A stretch of DNA of 64,000 bases from Anaeramoeba flamelloides (Eukaryota; Metamonada; Anaeramoebidae), in assembly GCA_027625915.1 (NCBI GenBank), contig JANTQA010000032.1, positions 2,542,001-2,606,000 on the forward strand. Reading direction: 5' to 3'. Made by a program: the position numbers and the translations under genes. How positions within the stretch are numbered: position 1 is the stretch's first letter; the number at the start of each line of letters is the position of its first letter. Of the stretch, positions 47,484 to 60,753 are shown one piece after another. The notes beneath the pieces are model-generated. The model was not told the origin of the DNA. It saw only the letters and a program-made list of their open reading frames with translations, and searched no databases.

Positions 47484-48102
47484 AAAAAAAACTTTTTTTC
47501 AATTTTTTTCAGTGTAGAATACGCATTAAAAAGACATCTGTACTATTATTAAATTAATCCGAGTCGATTGCAAATACTATTTTTCAAAATAAAATACCTG
47601 TATCATTTTTCGAGTAAACTTTCAGGAAACCATCAACAAAGTCTATATATTGTTGTGTTGGTCTCATAATGATCTATTATTAAAAAAGAAAATCTAAAAA
47701 GGAAAGATCAATTTAAAAAATTTTAATAAAAATTAAAGTTAATTTCATTAAGGGACTAGTAAAATAAAAAAAATCTTCAAGTAATTTTACTAACAAATTA
47801 AAAAAATTTTTACCGTATCTTGAAATTGAAAAATAAAGTAAAAATCTGATAACTACAAGACATGACTTACTTTTAATACGTTTTTTCAGAAATGAATTAT
47901 TGTTTTTTGAAGTCTGATCCATTTTTTTAATTTTTGAAAAGTTCAAAATTCAACATATTTCCAAATTATTTAAAAATAATTATTTTCTTTGAAAGAAGAT
48001 TGAGATCTTATTGCCTATAAAATAAGTGTACAAAAATAAACTTTAGAAATGAACCCACTAAGTTCTGAAATAACTAAGTTTAAAAAATCTACTTAATATC
48101 AT

Positions 48103-48118
48103 AAAAAATACAATAATT
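48103..48118 (+). repeat. Target-site duplication of the LINE, left copy
   Basis: AAAAAATACAATAATT, identical to 50210-50225. E copy 1 has a single related sequence here (AAAAAAATTACAATAATTA near 14917). Confidence 0.8.
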
Positions 48119-50209
48119 TTTTTTATTATTTAAGGGAGGAGTTATTAGCCCCTCTTGTGTGCCCGAATTCCTAAATTTTTATTTAGGAATCTTATTAAAG
48201 ACTCAAAGATAAGTTTATTATCGACTAAGGCTAATAAACTTGATGAATCTTTTTTTATAATAATATTTTCAATATTATTATTTTTTAATATATTAGATAT
48301 ATTAATTTTTTTTAATTCAGATATCCAGATTTTACGATTATTTTTATAGGCTGAGCAATTCCATAAAAAATGGTCCAAATCTTCAATGATATCTAAATTA
48401 TTTATTTTTTTACATATCTCACAATATTTTGATTTATTTTTATTCATATCATAAGAATATCTATTTAAATAATTTGTAAAATTTCTGAGTTTTAAAATTG
48501 AAGTTGAGCAACCCTTCCATTTTAAATATCTTTGTTTTTTGTTTATTGTGTTATTTATTTGGATAATTTTTAAATATTTTTGGACTTTCCAGCTTGGGCT
48601 ATTTTCTAATTGATTAATTCTGAATTTATCCAATTCAATTTCTAATTCTTTTAAGTTATTTGATTACCAGTTAATATTTTCAAATTCTTTTTCTCTAAAA
48701 GGTAGATAATTAATTAATTCATAAAAACCGAGGGTTTTTAATTTTTGTATTAATTTAAATCTTCTTTTATATATGGTTATTCTAACAGGATCAATTTTTG
48801 ATTCTGTTTTATAAATAAGCTTGGGTGAGTGTGGGTTGATTAATAAAAATTTTTTAATTTTTTTATTAATCCAAGTATCAATATCTTTAAAATCTGTTTT
48901 TGTTAAATCAAATATTTCTAATCCGTATAATAGTTGACTATGTAAAACTGCTTTAAAGAACTGAAATTTTAATCTATTAGAAAAATTTTTTTGTTGTAAG
49001 ATATTGATTAACTTTTTAAAATTGGTCTTAACTTTATCCAGTTAAAATTTTAAATTGTATTTTGTTGTTAAGCCAAATCCCAAGATTTAGAATTTCTTTC
49101 GGATTTGTAGTTTTTTAGTTTTATCATCGTTTGGATTCATTCCGAAATCTTTTATAATTTTAAAGATTTTTTCTAGTTGAAAATTTATTTCTATCAATGA
49201 TCCTTTCATAAGCAAAATTAGATCATCTGCAAACATTTGAACATGTAACGCTAGTGATTTAATTTTTTATAAGAGAAAATGAGTAATAAATCCAAATAAT
49301 AAAGGAAATAATGTATCTCCTTGATAAACACCAATTCCTTCTTTTGAATAATATGCAAGTAGATATTTTACAATAATTTCATTTTTAATAAATTTTTTAA
49401 TTGAATAATAAATCAATGAATGATGTATAGAGTCAAAACATTTTTAAATATCTATTGTAACAATATAAATATCTCCATTTTTGAATTCATTTTTTAACTT
49501 TTGATATTCATTTAATAAATTTAAAACTGCAATTCTTGTATCTAATTTCTTCTTAAAACCAAACTGATTTTTTGAAACTAAATCCCAAGAATCTTGGATT
49601 CCAGCATATAATAATTTTAGAAAAAATCTTGGAAGAGTTTGATTAATTGAAATTGGTCGATAATTCAGCGGTATCCCTTCGTCCCCTGATTTATGAACGA
49701 ACAATAAATTTCTTTTTTTAATAAATTTGATATTTTTCTGAGAAATATCATTAATCCAATTAAAAAATATTTTTTGGATTGTCCTGAGAAAAAGAGTCAT
49801 AATTTATATAAAATTCACTAGTTTGATTTTTTATCGATTTATATTGAAATATTTTATCAAATTCTTTGACAGATTTATTTTTTTGATATTTGATAATTTT
49901 TTTGATTTTAGAAGTTGAAAATATTTCCTCTACTTTAATATCTAATAAATTATTTTTATAAAATTTAAAATTTTTAATAAAATTTAATATATATTTTTTT
50001 GGTTTTTTACTAATAGATTTAACAAACCTGAAATAAGATGTTTCCATATTATCATTATTTAAAATCATTTTACTCGAAATTTCTCTTAATCTATTAATCT
50101 TTTTCCAAAAATTCTGATTATCTTCAAATTCAAAATTAATTTGATTTATTAATTTAAAATATTGTTTTGAATTTCTGTCTTTAATTTCTTGAATTAATTC
50201 ATTATTTTC
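48119..50209 (-). mobile_element. 5'-truncated LINE (non-LTR retrotransposon) with reverse transcriptase
   Basis: Encodes, in several frames, the middle and 3' part of a LINE ORF. Reverse-transcriptase motifs in order: GIPLNYRPISINQTLPRFF, NQFGFKKKLDTRIAVLNLL, IVTIDI, a YQGD block (about 49305-49320) and FADDLILL (about 49222-49236), the catalytic Asp pair. The thumb has LLYGLEIF and WINKKIKKFL. The 3' frame (48145-48633) ends with a Cys-X2-Cys-X13-His-X4-Cys motif (CEICKK...HFLWNC) typical of LINE C-termini. In-frame stops occur, one directly after IDI in RT motif A, and frames shift, so it is inactive. No endonuclease domain seen; it is lost by 5' truncation. Flanked by a 16-bp target duplication (48103-48118 and 50210-50225), with an A-rich 3' tail at 48119-48130. 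Confidence 0.85.
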
Positions 50210-50225
50210 AAAAAATACAATAATT
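50210..50225 (+). repeat. Target-site duplication of the LINE, right copy
   Basis: Second copy of AAAAAATACAATAATT, followed by ATTTTAAACTTG, where the alignment with E copy 1 resumes. Confidence 0.8.
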
Positions 50226-51075
50226 ATTTTAAACTTGTAAAAAATATAATTTTTTGATTCAAAGAACAGACCAAATCTATTTTTTCTAGGGACTAAATGA
50301 AAAAAATATGAGAAAAAGAACCAAAGAATCGAATTAAAAATTCTCCCGAAATACTTTTTTAAAACCTGGAAAATTCAACTTATTATCTAAAGAAATACTT
50401 TTTAATTTAATCCTTTATAATCAATAATTATAAAACTCAATCTTAATTATTTTAGTAAGTCACTAACAACCCAATGATTAAATGTATCAAATAGGTTTTA
50501 CATTTATTTCTCAATTTTTTCAAGATTTTGCAACAAATAAAACAATTCAAATGTATATTTCTAAAAAAAAAAAAAATAATAGATATTATCAAATAACTGA
50601 TTTTAATACAACAGTTCCTTGTTTATACTCTAGGTATTTGAAAAAGTATATTAACAAGTCTTTTAAATTTCAAGAAATTGAATAAATATTTGTGAATAAA
50701 ATAAATGATCAAATTTTTTTGATCTTCAAGGATAAAATATTTGATTTATTTTTCAGGTATTTATAAAATAATATTAAAGATACAACGTTACTTGTTCATA
50801 AAGACTCTCAGAAATAACTAAAAGTGATATTTCTTCAAAAATAATTTTTTTTGCAAATTTTTATTTTTCTAATTTAATCCAAAATCTCAAACAAAAAAGG
50901 ATCTTGATCTTTTGACTGAAAATTACATTGGAAAAATGAAATCTTTTAAAAATAATTATTCATTTCTCTAAAGTTGACAAACGAAGTTTCTTATTGGTCG
51001 CAATTGTATCCTTATGTAAATAATTACTCTATCACCTTTGGGGAAAAAAATAAATAAGAGTTACTAGTCCCTTAA

Positions 51076-52330
51076 ATAAAAAATAAAAATTACAAAAAAT
51101 TATGAAACATTTTCGGCAAATTGTAATAATAATTTAAACTTTTCAAAAAATATCAAATAGTTTCCCTCCAAAATAAATTATACTATTGTGTTGATTTAAC
51201 TATATTTTTTATCATAAAAAGAAGTATAATAAAGAACTGGTTGTATTTTAGATTCAGTTTTTTGGACTCTGAAAACAGGTAGTTCGACCAACTGTATTTG
51301 ACATATTTCATATTTCTAAAGAATAACAACGAAAACGACATCAAAAAGAGATAATAAACTTCATATGTAATTTTTTTTAATTACTGTTATTTGAAAAAAA
51401 TATTGAACAAAATTTTTCTTTACCATTCCAAACAATAATCTTTACAAGTTTAGTCTTTAATTGAACAAATCTTGATTTTGTTTTTTAATTTTTCATTTCG
51501 GGGGTGGGGTTAAATGATTTCTATAATACTTATTTTTTTCAAAAAAGTTAAATGAAAAAGGTTTTCCAAAATTTTTTACCATTATTATTAAAATTTTAAA
51601 TTCTCGTGTCCATTCTTGAATTTTAGGTCGTTTGTTATTATGGTGATTCCAAAGCTCTTTTATTTTTTTTCATTTTTCAAAGGGGCAATGTTAATAAAAA
51701 GTATATAACAAAATTTTTACTTTATCAAATTTAGGGTGATAAAAAAAAATCATAAATAGGGCTAAATTAAATCAAACTGATTTTATACTAAAAGAAAACA
51801 ATTTGTTTCAAATTGAAGAAATTTAGAATTTGGAAATATAAAACAAGAAATGATAATTTTTTTTTGATAAATTTAAATTTTTTTGAGATTTACATTTAAA
51901 CTGTTTTTTTTTTTTTTTATGAAATTTGCTGTTTTGATGCTTTGGAACATTGTTTAGTCTAATTTATTTTTAATCTTTGAGATTTTTTAGAAAATCATTT
52001 GGAAATCAAGAACGATGAAAATTTTTTTTTTTTGTTATACAGCTTTTGCCAGTGAGAAATTATTATTTTTTTTTGTTTTTTAATTTGTTAATTTTTTTTT
52101 TTAATCAGGAAATACTTTGATTTTGTTTTGTTTATTTTATTTTTTGCCAATTAAATCCTATTTTTTTTAAAGTTGAGTTTGCTAATTTCCACTAATTTAT
52201 TAAAGAAAAACAAATGTCAAAAATATTCTTTTTTATTATTAAAACAAGCATGAATTTACTTGGAAAATCCACATTTAAAATTAAAAATTGTGTTCTTTTC
52301 TCTTTTAAGGTTATTAGGGCATCAGAAAAT

Positions 52331-52361
<31 letters not shown>

Positions 52362-52367
52362 ACATTG
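51076..52367. other. AT-rich stretch
   Basis: No gene or matched repeat seen. A (TA)n tract lies at 52332-52361 directly beside element C2. Confidence 0.4.
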
Positions 52368-53046
52368 TTTCAGTTAAAAGGGGACCAACATTTTTTTCAA
52401 ATATCAATTAATTTATATAATTGACCTTTGAAGATACAATAAGAAATAATCAGTGTAATACACCTCGAAGAATGGTTGATATATGTCTGTAAGAAAACTA
52501 ATTAATCAATAGAGTTTCATTATAAATTAATAAACTCAAATTTTTAGGTTATATTGAGAAAAATAACAATGTTCATTTTGACCTTCTATTAGTATTTGAA
52601 TAAGAAATAAGAAACACTTTTCACTTCCTTTTTTCATACTTTGCTTTTAGAAATTAAGTCCGCAAACGAATTCGTTGGGATTTGTTGTCTCTATTTGAAA
52701 AATGAAATGAAAATGAAGTGAAAATTTTTCACATTTATTAAACAAAAATCAGGATTAAAGATCGAATAGAATTCCAATAGAAATCAATTTGATTTCTCGA
52801 CAATCAATTCCATGGTTTCAAGAACCTTAGAATAAACATTTTTAGCAAGTAACTATTGATCTTACAATAAAAAAAATTTTTGCAACCGAATTAGGTGTAA
52901 AATAAAAATAGAAAAAAAAAATTAAAAATGTTGAAAAATGAATTTCAATTTTGAAAATTTCCAAAATAAAATTTTTTCTTCTAATATCTATGCAAACGCT
53001 TTTAACGTATGTATTTCACCCATTAAACGGGACCGCTTTGAACTGA
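52368..53046 (-). mobile_element. DNA element C, copy 2 (carries K2)
   Basis: GTTTCAGTTAAAAGGGGACC at the left matches the inverse of the C1 right end; the right end (GGGACCGCTTTGAACTGA) is more diverged. About 679 bp. A K hairpin lies at about 52590-52753. Confidence 0.7.
52590..52753. mobile_element. Hairpin MITE K, copy 2, inside C2
   Basis: AGTATTTGAATAAGAAATAA and TTTTCACTTCC at the left; GAAATGAAAATGAAGTGAAA at the right. The loop carries CAAACGAATTCGTTGGG and TTGTTGTCTCTATTTG, inverse of the K1 loop. Confidence 0.7.
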
Positions 53047-53053
53047 TAAATAG

Positions 53054-53752
<699 letters not shown>

Positions 53753-54509
53753 CCTATAAGTGAAACATTATTATATATACCAAATTTAAGATAAATATCC
53801 AATTTTAATGGATTAATTCATATGTTTAATGTATTTGAAGAGATATTCGAAGTAATAATTTAATTTGAAAATATGAACAATTAAATCATTTTTTACCCTT
53901 TTTCTTATTTCATTTCTTTTATATTATGGTAGTTCTATAATTGTTTAACATTTTTTATGATCAAATAATGATGATAAATAATTAAAAACACGTTATATTA
54001 ATGATTTTAAAATAGAGTTAAAACGATTGCAGAAAAATACTTATGATTTCTATTGATTTTTTTTTGATCTTTCAGCTTAAGATAAAAATCTAAATAGATA
54101 AGTGTTTTTTTTCAACCAGGCACTAAGAATTGTTGTTTTATAATTTTTAAGAAAATATCCACATCAATTATTTTTTCTTCAAACTATGATCAACCAAAAC
54201 CATGATTCTATTATTCTACCCTTTTCTTATTCATTATTAAAATATTATTTACAAAAAATTATTGATATTGAGGTTGTTTTAGTTGTATTTGATATAAATA
54301 AAGTTTACTTTATAATTCTTATAAAATAAACCTAAAAACGACCAATTGTGAAAAATCTTAATTTATTAGATAACCAAAACAATTTTAGGTAACTACTATT
54401 TTTCAAAAAGAAAATGATTTAGAGTTAAGATCCTATACAATTATTTTTTCGAAATTTTTATTTTTGCTTATGAAATAAACTCTTTTTTCAGTCAAATGTA
54501 TCCCTCTTT
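53753..54509. other. AT-rich stretch
   Basis: No gene or matched repeat seen. Confidence 0.4.
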
Positions 54510-54720
54510 TTTAAAAAATTGAACATATTCATTGATTTTAATCCAATATTCTTCTCAAAATATTTTTAATTTTTAGATCAGATTATTTTTTCATATTTAT
54601 TCAGAAATTTTATTTTTTTTTTTCAGATTTTTATTTTTCATTTTCTTGTTTTTCCGATTGAAAAAATTGTTTTTTTTCTTTTTTTTTTTTTTTTTAAGAG
54701 TATTTGTAAAATAAAATTTT
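54510..54720 (-). repeat. Repeat PQ, copy 4 (right part, inverted)
   Basis: CCAATATTCTTCTCAAAATA and TTTTTAGATCAGATTATTTT are inverted matches to the right part of copies 2 and 3, followed by the T-rich counterpart of the purine tract. Confidence 0.45.
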
Positions 54721-55071
54721 GAAACCTCTCTATTAATTTTCAAAAAATTGAATTTTTGTAATTTCTTGTAGAATTAATACACTCCCATGAAAAAATCTTC
54801 ATGTCACCAATTTTAATTTTTCTAAAGAGACTGAGAAATTTTGAACTGTATTTTCCAATTCAAAGCCCCAAAAATCTTTTTTAAAATGTTATTTTTCTCT
54901 GAAATGTATGTTTTTTTCAGGTATTTCAAATGTAAATATCAACTCTAATCTGTAGTTTCTTATTTATTTTATTTCTCAACAATTTTATATTGGTTGATTC
55001 TTAAAAAAAAAAATTTGAATTATTCATTTTTGTCTTGGGCTTCTTTGAGTCAAATGTATTTAGATTAGTTA

Positions 55072-55117
<46 letters not shown>

Positions 55118-55199
55118 CATTTGGGTCAATTTTTTAAATTCCAAAATACTGATTTTTCCAATATAAAATATAAATAGAAAAGGTGTAACTGATTATTTA

Positions 55200-55400
55200 T
55201 ATAGTCATTTTCACTTTTAAGGCCCAAAATTACTACAAAATTTAAGGTACAATAAAAAAATCTCAAATTAAGGCAAAAAATTCAGATTCTAGTTGAATAA
55301 ATTGTAAAAAAAAAATTACAAATTTTGTGCCTTAATTTGGGATTTTTATTGTACTTAAATTTTCGTTAAAGTTTGTACCTTAAAAACGGAACTGACTGTA
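55200..55400. mobile_element. MITE family R, copy 6
   Basis: TATAGTCATTTTCACTTTTA at the left, AAAACGGAACTGACTGTA at the right; 201 bp with the conserved centre CAGATTCTAGTTGAATAAAT. A 36-bp poly(A) run lies just upstream at about 55079-55115. Confidence 0.75.
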
Positions 55401-57603
55401 TTAGAAATTAATTTAATTCTTGAAAATTTTTTAACATTTTTCGTTCTTAATAGGAAAATATTTGATTCTGAAAATAAAATATAAATATTTTGTTTTGATT
55501 TTTTTTTTACCATATTTTAATTCAAATCTCAGTCAATAAAACAAAATGAGGTAAAAGTAATCAAATAAATGAAATTTTGATAGAATTTTAACAAAATTTT
55601 ATCAATGAAATTCGGATCTATTTAGCAAATTTTATTCTCCACAAGTTTGAAAAAGGTAGTTTTCTTGTTTTTCATAAAATGAATAAAATTACAAAAGAAT
55701 TTTCAATTCTGGATTATTTTTTAACAAGGTATCTCATCTTATTCACAAGAATTAACATAACAATTCAAATCAGTATTATCAGAAAAAAATTGATTTTAAA
55801 TTTTGAGAATAAAAGTTCTTAATTCCCAAATGTCTTTAAAATTTTATTGTTAACAATTACATTTAGTCTTCAAACAATAACAAAAATACAGTTTATCAGG
55901 AAATTTGGCAAATACATTGAAAACTTTAAAAAGTTTTTAATTTTAACTTTCCTTCTTTAAAAAATCTCATATTTTTCAATGTGTTAAATATATCTTTTTT
56001 TCTGATTAACCAAAAGAATTATATCAAAGCAGAAAATGTATCTTTATATTAATATCCCATACAATAACTGGCGTTATTTGTATAAAATCGAAAAATTAAG
56101 CTTATTTTAATTTTCGAGGGGTGATATTTTTAATATCACTCAGAGGGAATTCTAATAAGCTTATTTTTTCGATTTTATACAAATTGCTAGAGTTATAATT
56201 TGATAGGTGGAAAGTTATCAAAGTTATCATGGATCAATAAAAAAAAAATAACACTAAACAAAAAAAAAATGAAAAACTGATCTTTTATTTTCAATAAGTT
56301 TATTTTTCCAAAAAAGAAAGAATAAAAATATAAAATAATTCTTTTTAAATTGTAGATATTCACAGTTTCTAATTTTTATACTACTACTTCTTCTTCTTGT
56401 ATTCTTCTTTCTAATTACTTTTTTTTCTTTTACTTTGTTTTTTTTTGATTTATCTTCATTTTATTTCTCATTTGTAATTTCAAATGTATTTGGTTAGTTT
56501 CTTGTTCTTGCTCTATATAGAATATCAAGTCAAATGAGGTGAATACAACTTCTAAGTTTTCTTCTTCTTCACAGGTTTAATAATAAGTTTTTTCATTGAT
56601 AATACGCTTTGTTTTTATTATTCGTCAGAATAGTAAAAAATAATTCTTGCAACTTTTTTCTGATGAATGAATTTTAACTTAGACTATTAATAATACAAAT
56701 TCCTTCATTTTAATCATTTTATTCTCGAATACTGCTAATAATTTATTTTTTTTTCAAAATGTGCTCTATGTACTCAAATTAAACGAGTCAGATGATTTTA
56801 AGACTATCCAATAATAATTATTTTTCAAAATTTATGATAACTAGTTATCATTGATCTAAGCAAAATCCTTAATTTTTATTTAGTACATGACTCTTTCATT
56901 TTCATAACTTTTAGAGTCTTCAAATCAAGTCCACAAGTGATCATTATTAACAAAAAAATAACTTTTCCGTTTTCATAAACCATAAAAAACGAAAGGGAAA
57001 GAGTTAATAAAGTATCCAGTCTACTGTATAAGTTATTTATAATTTATTTGTAGGTGTGTTATTTTCTGTCATTTTTTTTAGCCTAGATCCCGCAAAAATG
57101 ATAACTTGTTTATTGTTTAATAATGAAAGTAATATCTAATAAACAATGTAATTTTTTTTTTTCTACTCGAAGAAATAAATTTAATTTAATTGTTTTCTTT
57201 TTCTGAAAAAATAGAAAAAAAAATTGATCTCAGTGAAAAAAAATATTCTTTTCTGGGTTTCTTCGTTGATCAGTAATTTTCGATATTTAGCCTCTTTAAA
57301 ATTTGTAAAGTAAGGAAAATCATCAATATATAATATAATAAACAAAAATAAAGATAAAAAAAATGAAAAAATATTTTTTATTGTTAATTATTAATTAATA
57401 ATGTAAATTATGTAATAATATTTTTTATTTTTTTTTTTAATATATATAATTTTATTGTAAAGATTAATATCGAACTTTGCTAATGTAAAACCTTTTTTTG
57501 TTTGTATATTGTTAAAAAGATATTTTAACTAAGCAGATAAAAAAGAGATAAAATGTTTGTATTTGTATTTTGAATTGTTAAATCAAATAATAACCAATTG
57601 AGA
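55401..57603. other. AT-rich stretch 3' of the acyltransferase gene
   Basis: Holds a hairpin at 56068-56194 and T-rich tracts. No gene supported. Confidence 0.4.
56068..56194. repeat. Hairpin with GTGATAT/ATATCAC core
   Basis: Arms ATTTGTATAAAATCGAAAAA and TTTTTCGATTTTATACAAAT flank a centre GGGGTGATATTTTTAATATC. An AAGCTTATT block is also inverted in both arms. The same central palindrome occurs at 34080-34140. Confidence 0.65.
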
Positions 57604-60411
57604 TTAATTATTTTTTTTAACTTTTTTCATTTCTTCCATATATTTAACCATATCCCGATAACCGAGGTTATGAACTTTCCAATTTGATACTTCTTGGTAT
57701 TTCTATATTTGAGAATAAAGAGGAAAAAATAAAAAATAAAAAATAAAAAATAAATATATAATATTATTATAAAAATATTGAGTTTTTTCAATAAGGATTT
57801 TTTAAAACAAAAAAATCTTGTTTTGTTTATTCTATATACTTTTTACTTTTTTCAAATTACATTTTTTTAAACTAAATAAAGTTTGAAAAAAAATTATCAA
57901 AGAAAATACAAATAAAAATTAAAAAAATGAGACTATTGGTGTCTTTAAATATATAGATTTGCCAGCAAAAAATCCTCCTGTTAACCTTTTTTGAAAAAAA
58001 TACGAAAATTGTAAATATTTACGAGAAAAATAATATTTTCACCCCTTTTCATTGAAAGTTCGGTAATAAAAAACCGTAATGTTCATTTCAAAAATTTTTG
58101 TTCCTTTTTTTTTTTTTTAGTGTTTTGATATTATTTTATTTTATTTTATAAATTACCATACATTTTAAGTGTTTATAATGATTTGAAACGTGAATTATTA
58201 ATCATATTTAATCATTAGTTGTTCTTGAATACTAAAAAAAAAGTTTTTTTTTTTAATTTATTATTTTAAAGGAAAAATAATTTTTGAAAGATAGTTTTGT
58301 TAATAAATCATTTTCCAGTCAAAGGTTCCCGGTTGTAATGTATGGATTACATGTATTTAAAGGGCTTAAAGGGATATTTGAAGAAAATATTTATTTTCAA
58401 AATTGAAATCATTTTTTCACATTTTTTTTTTTTTTTTTTGAAGTTTTTCTAGACCTAATTCATTTGCAATTTTTTTTTTCTTGCAAGGTCTATAGTCATT
58501 GGTAAAAATGAGCTATATTCTAATGTTGTTGAAACAGTGAAAATGACTGCAGAGAAATTATATTTGATTTCTATTGGAATTTTATTTGATCTCCAATAGA
58601 AGATCAAAATGAACATTCTTGTTTTTTTCAATAGGGACACCTAAAAATTTTTGGGTTTTTCAATTTTTAAGAATAATATATTGATTTTTAAGTTTTATTC
58701 CAGACATGATATCAACAATTATTTGATGAGTAATTATTCTACTTATTTTCTATTTGTTCTTCAAAGGCCAATTATTAAAAAGAGTTGATATTTGAAAAAA
58801 ATGTTGTTGACCCTTTGACTGAAACAAAGTTTAAATAAAAAAAATTTTTTTTACAACAAATTAAGAAGAAAAAATTTTTATAAAATTGAGTTACATCTCT
58901 TTTGGGATGGTGAAAACACGATAAAAAAAAACACCAAGTCCGGCACCCACTAAATCATGCATCCCCTTTAATGGGATCCTTTTACCACCTTTTTAATTGA
59001 TGGAGATAATTCCAAAAAATTTTTGATCATGCAATAATTTTTGAAAAGAATATTAAATTTTGTTTAATTATTTTCTTTAATTTATTCTAATTTTTTCAGA
59101 TTTGTTATTATTTTTTTCAAGTTGCTTTTTTACTAAATAAAAGATTTTTACGTTTTAAAAAAGCAATTTTTAAAACGTAAAAAAATCCACTTTTAAAAAA
59201 ACTAAAAATTTTATTGAAAAAAGTTCTATTGTCGTACAAAATGGAATTAAAATACAAGAATAATAAGCACAAATTCACCTATTATTTTTTTTATTATCTG
59301 ATCAAAAAAAAACAAAAAGTAAACCCGTTAAAAATATCATATAAATTCAACCGCATTTCTCTTGTTTTCAGTTAAATTTTGCTATGAGCATTAGTTTTCA
59401 AAATTAAATTTCGAAAATTTTTTACAAGTTATTAGTATAGAAATTTTTATGAGTGTTCGATTTCGAATACTTTTGGTGATTATTTTGAATTTATCTGGTA
59501 CGATATACAAGACATTACTTCTTGGCAAGTGATTATCTCAAAATTTGGTTGGGAAAAAATCTTTGAGAAATGACACATTCAGATTCAAAAATTGACATTT
59601 TGTCTTTTTTGGAAACAAAATTTTTCCTTCATTTTTTTGTTTGATCATTTCTCTTCAAAAAAAAACACTCTTAAGCAACCCAAATAATAAAATACTACAA
59701 GATCACCAATTGATACCATAATATTAAAATTTTACGCTTTAAACCTGTTTTTTTTTTTTTTTTTTTTTTTGACTTTTAGAAAAAGTTTTCTTGATTATAA
59801 AAGAATATAAAAGGACTGATTAAAAAATAATTTGAAGTTATGTTATTAACTATTATTTAATAATTTAATTTTTTGTCTTTCCATAAATATGTTTTCTCAA
59901 ATAAAATAAAATAAAAATAAAAATAAAGGTTTACCTTTTGGACATTTTCAAGATAAAGTTTGGGATTTATTTTTTCTTCTTCAGTTGGTTGCACAGGGTC
60001 CATAAAAGTAACTTCAACATGATTTATAATATTTGTAAATAAATTTAGGAAAATTATCCAAGGGTTTTGAACTGTAAAGTATAAATTAATAAACGAGAGA
60101 GGGAATCCAGCTTTATATTTAATTAATAAAGGTTGTATTGGTGCACCAGCTGAAAACGCACCGACTTTGAATTTAAGTAAAGATTTATTATTTGTGCAAG
60201 TGCCTTCAGGGAAAATTGCTATTGGTAAAAGTTTTTTGTTTGTTGCCCTTAATTTAATTTTATCGAAAATCCATGTGTTTTTTTTCGATCGATCAACATA
60301 AATTCCTTGAAGACATGTATTTATACTACCAATGAAAGGGATGTTTTTAACTGACGACTTTATTATTAATAATATGATATATTTTAAAGTGAGTAATTAT
60401 GTAATCATTTG

Positions 60412-60452
<41 letters not shown>

Positions 60453-60661
60453 TTGTGTGTTTTTTGATAAGAAATCTTTTATAATCATTATTGATGTTAT
60501 TTTTTTAAAATTATCAAATATTAAAAAAATAGTCGTAATAAATTTGTTACCTTTGCAATGAAACCCGTGGCTATTAAAGATAAAATGATTTCGATGTCTT
60601 GTTGGTTTGAATGATTTGATATAATAATTCTTTCATTTCGATTTTTTTTCCAATTTACATA
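57604..60661 (-). CDS. LPCAT/LPEAT-like lysophospholipid acyltransferase (PlsC family), 5' end missing
   Basis: Membrane enzyme that transfers an acyl group from acyl-CoA to a lysophospholipid. Three in-phase exons seen: 60551-60661 (37 codons), 59935-60357 (141) and 57604-57702 (32 plus stop), with introns of 193 and 2232 bp (GTAACA...AAAG; GTAAAC...ATAG). Catalytic block I is NHSNQQD (His-X4-Asp), block II GSINTCLQGIYVDR, block III FPEGTCTN and block IV APIQPLLIKY. EEEKINPKLYLENVQ is close to the EEEKxNPxLYxxNV of human LPCAT1/2, and NWKVHNLGYRDM resembles the C-terminal segment of plant LPEATs. No EF-hands follow. The N-terminal membrane segment and start codon lie on unlocated exons upstream. 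The large intron contains element C3; the small one a microsatellite. Confidence 0.92.
58313..58824 (+). mobile_element. DNA element C, copy 3, in the acyltransferase intron (no K)
   Basis: TTCCAGTCAAAGGTTCCC at the left, GACCCTTTGACTGAAA at the right; 512 bp. Aligns with C1 but passes straight across the K position (GATCTCCAATAGAAGATCAA). It lies inside the 2.2-kb last intron of the acyltransferase gene. Confidence 0.7.
60409..60460. repeat. Compound (TA)n(TG)n microsatellite in an intron
   Basis: TA units followed by TG units, within the 193-bp intron between the first two seen exons of the acyltransferase gene. Confidence 0.9.
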
Positions 60662-60713
60662 CTAAATTATATAATATAAATTATGAATATTTAGAAGAGC
60701 AAATTAAATTAAA

Positions 60714-60753
<40 letters not shown>

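Larger units (their letters stand above)
47748..51075 (+). mobile_element. TTAA-bounded element E, copy 2 (carries a LINE)
   Basis: Left end TTAAGGGACTAGTAAAAT, right end TTACTAGTCCCTTAA. Aligns with copy 1 on both sides of the LINE and lacks element J. Without the LINE it is about 1.22 kb, the same as copy 1 minus J. TTAA at both edges. Confidence 0.7.
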
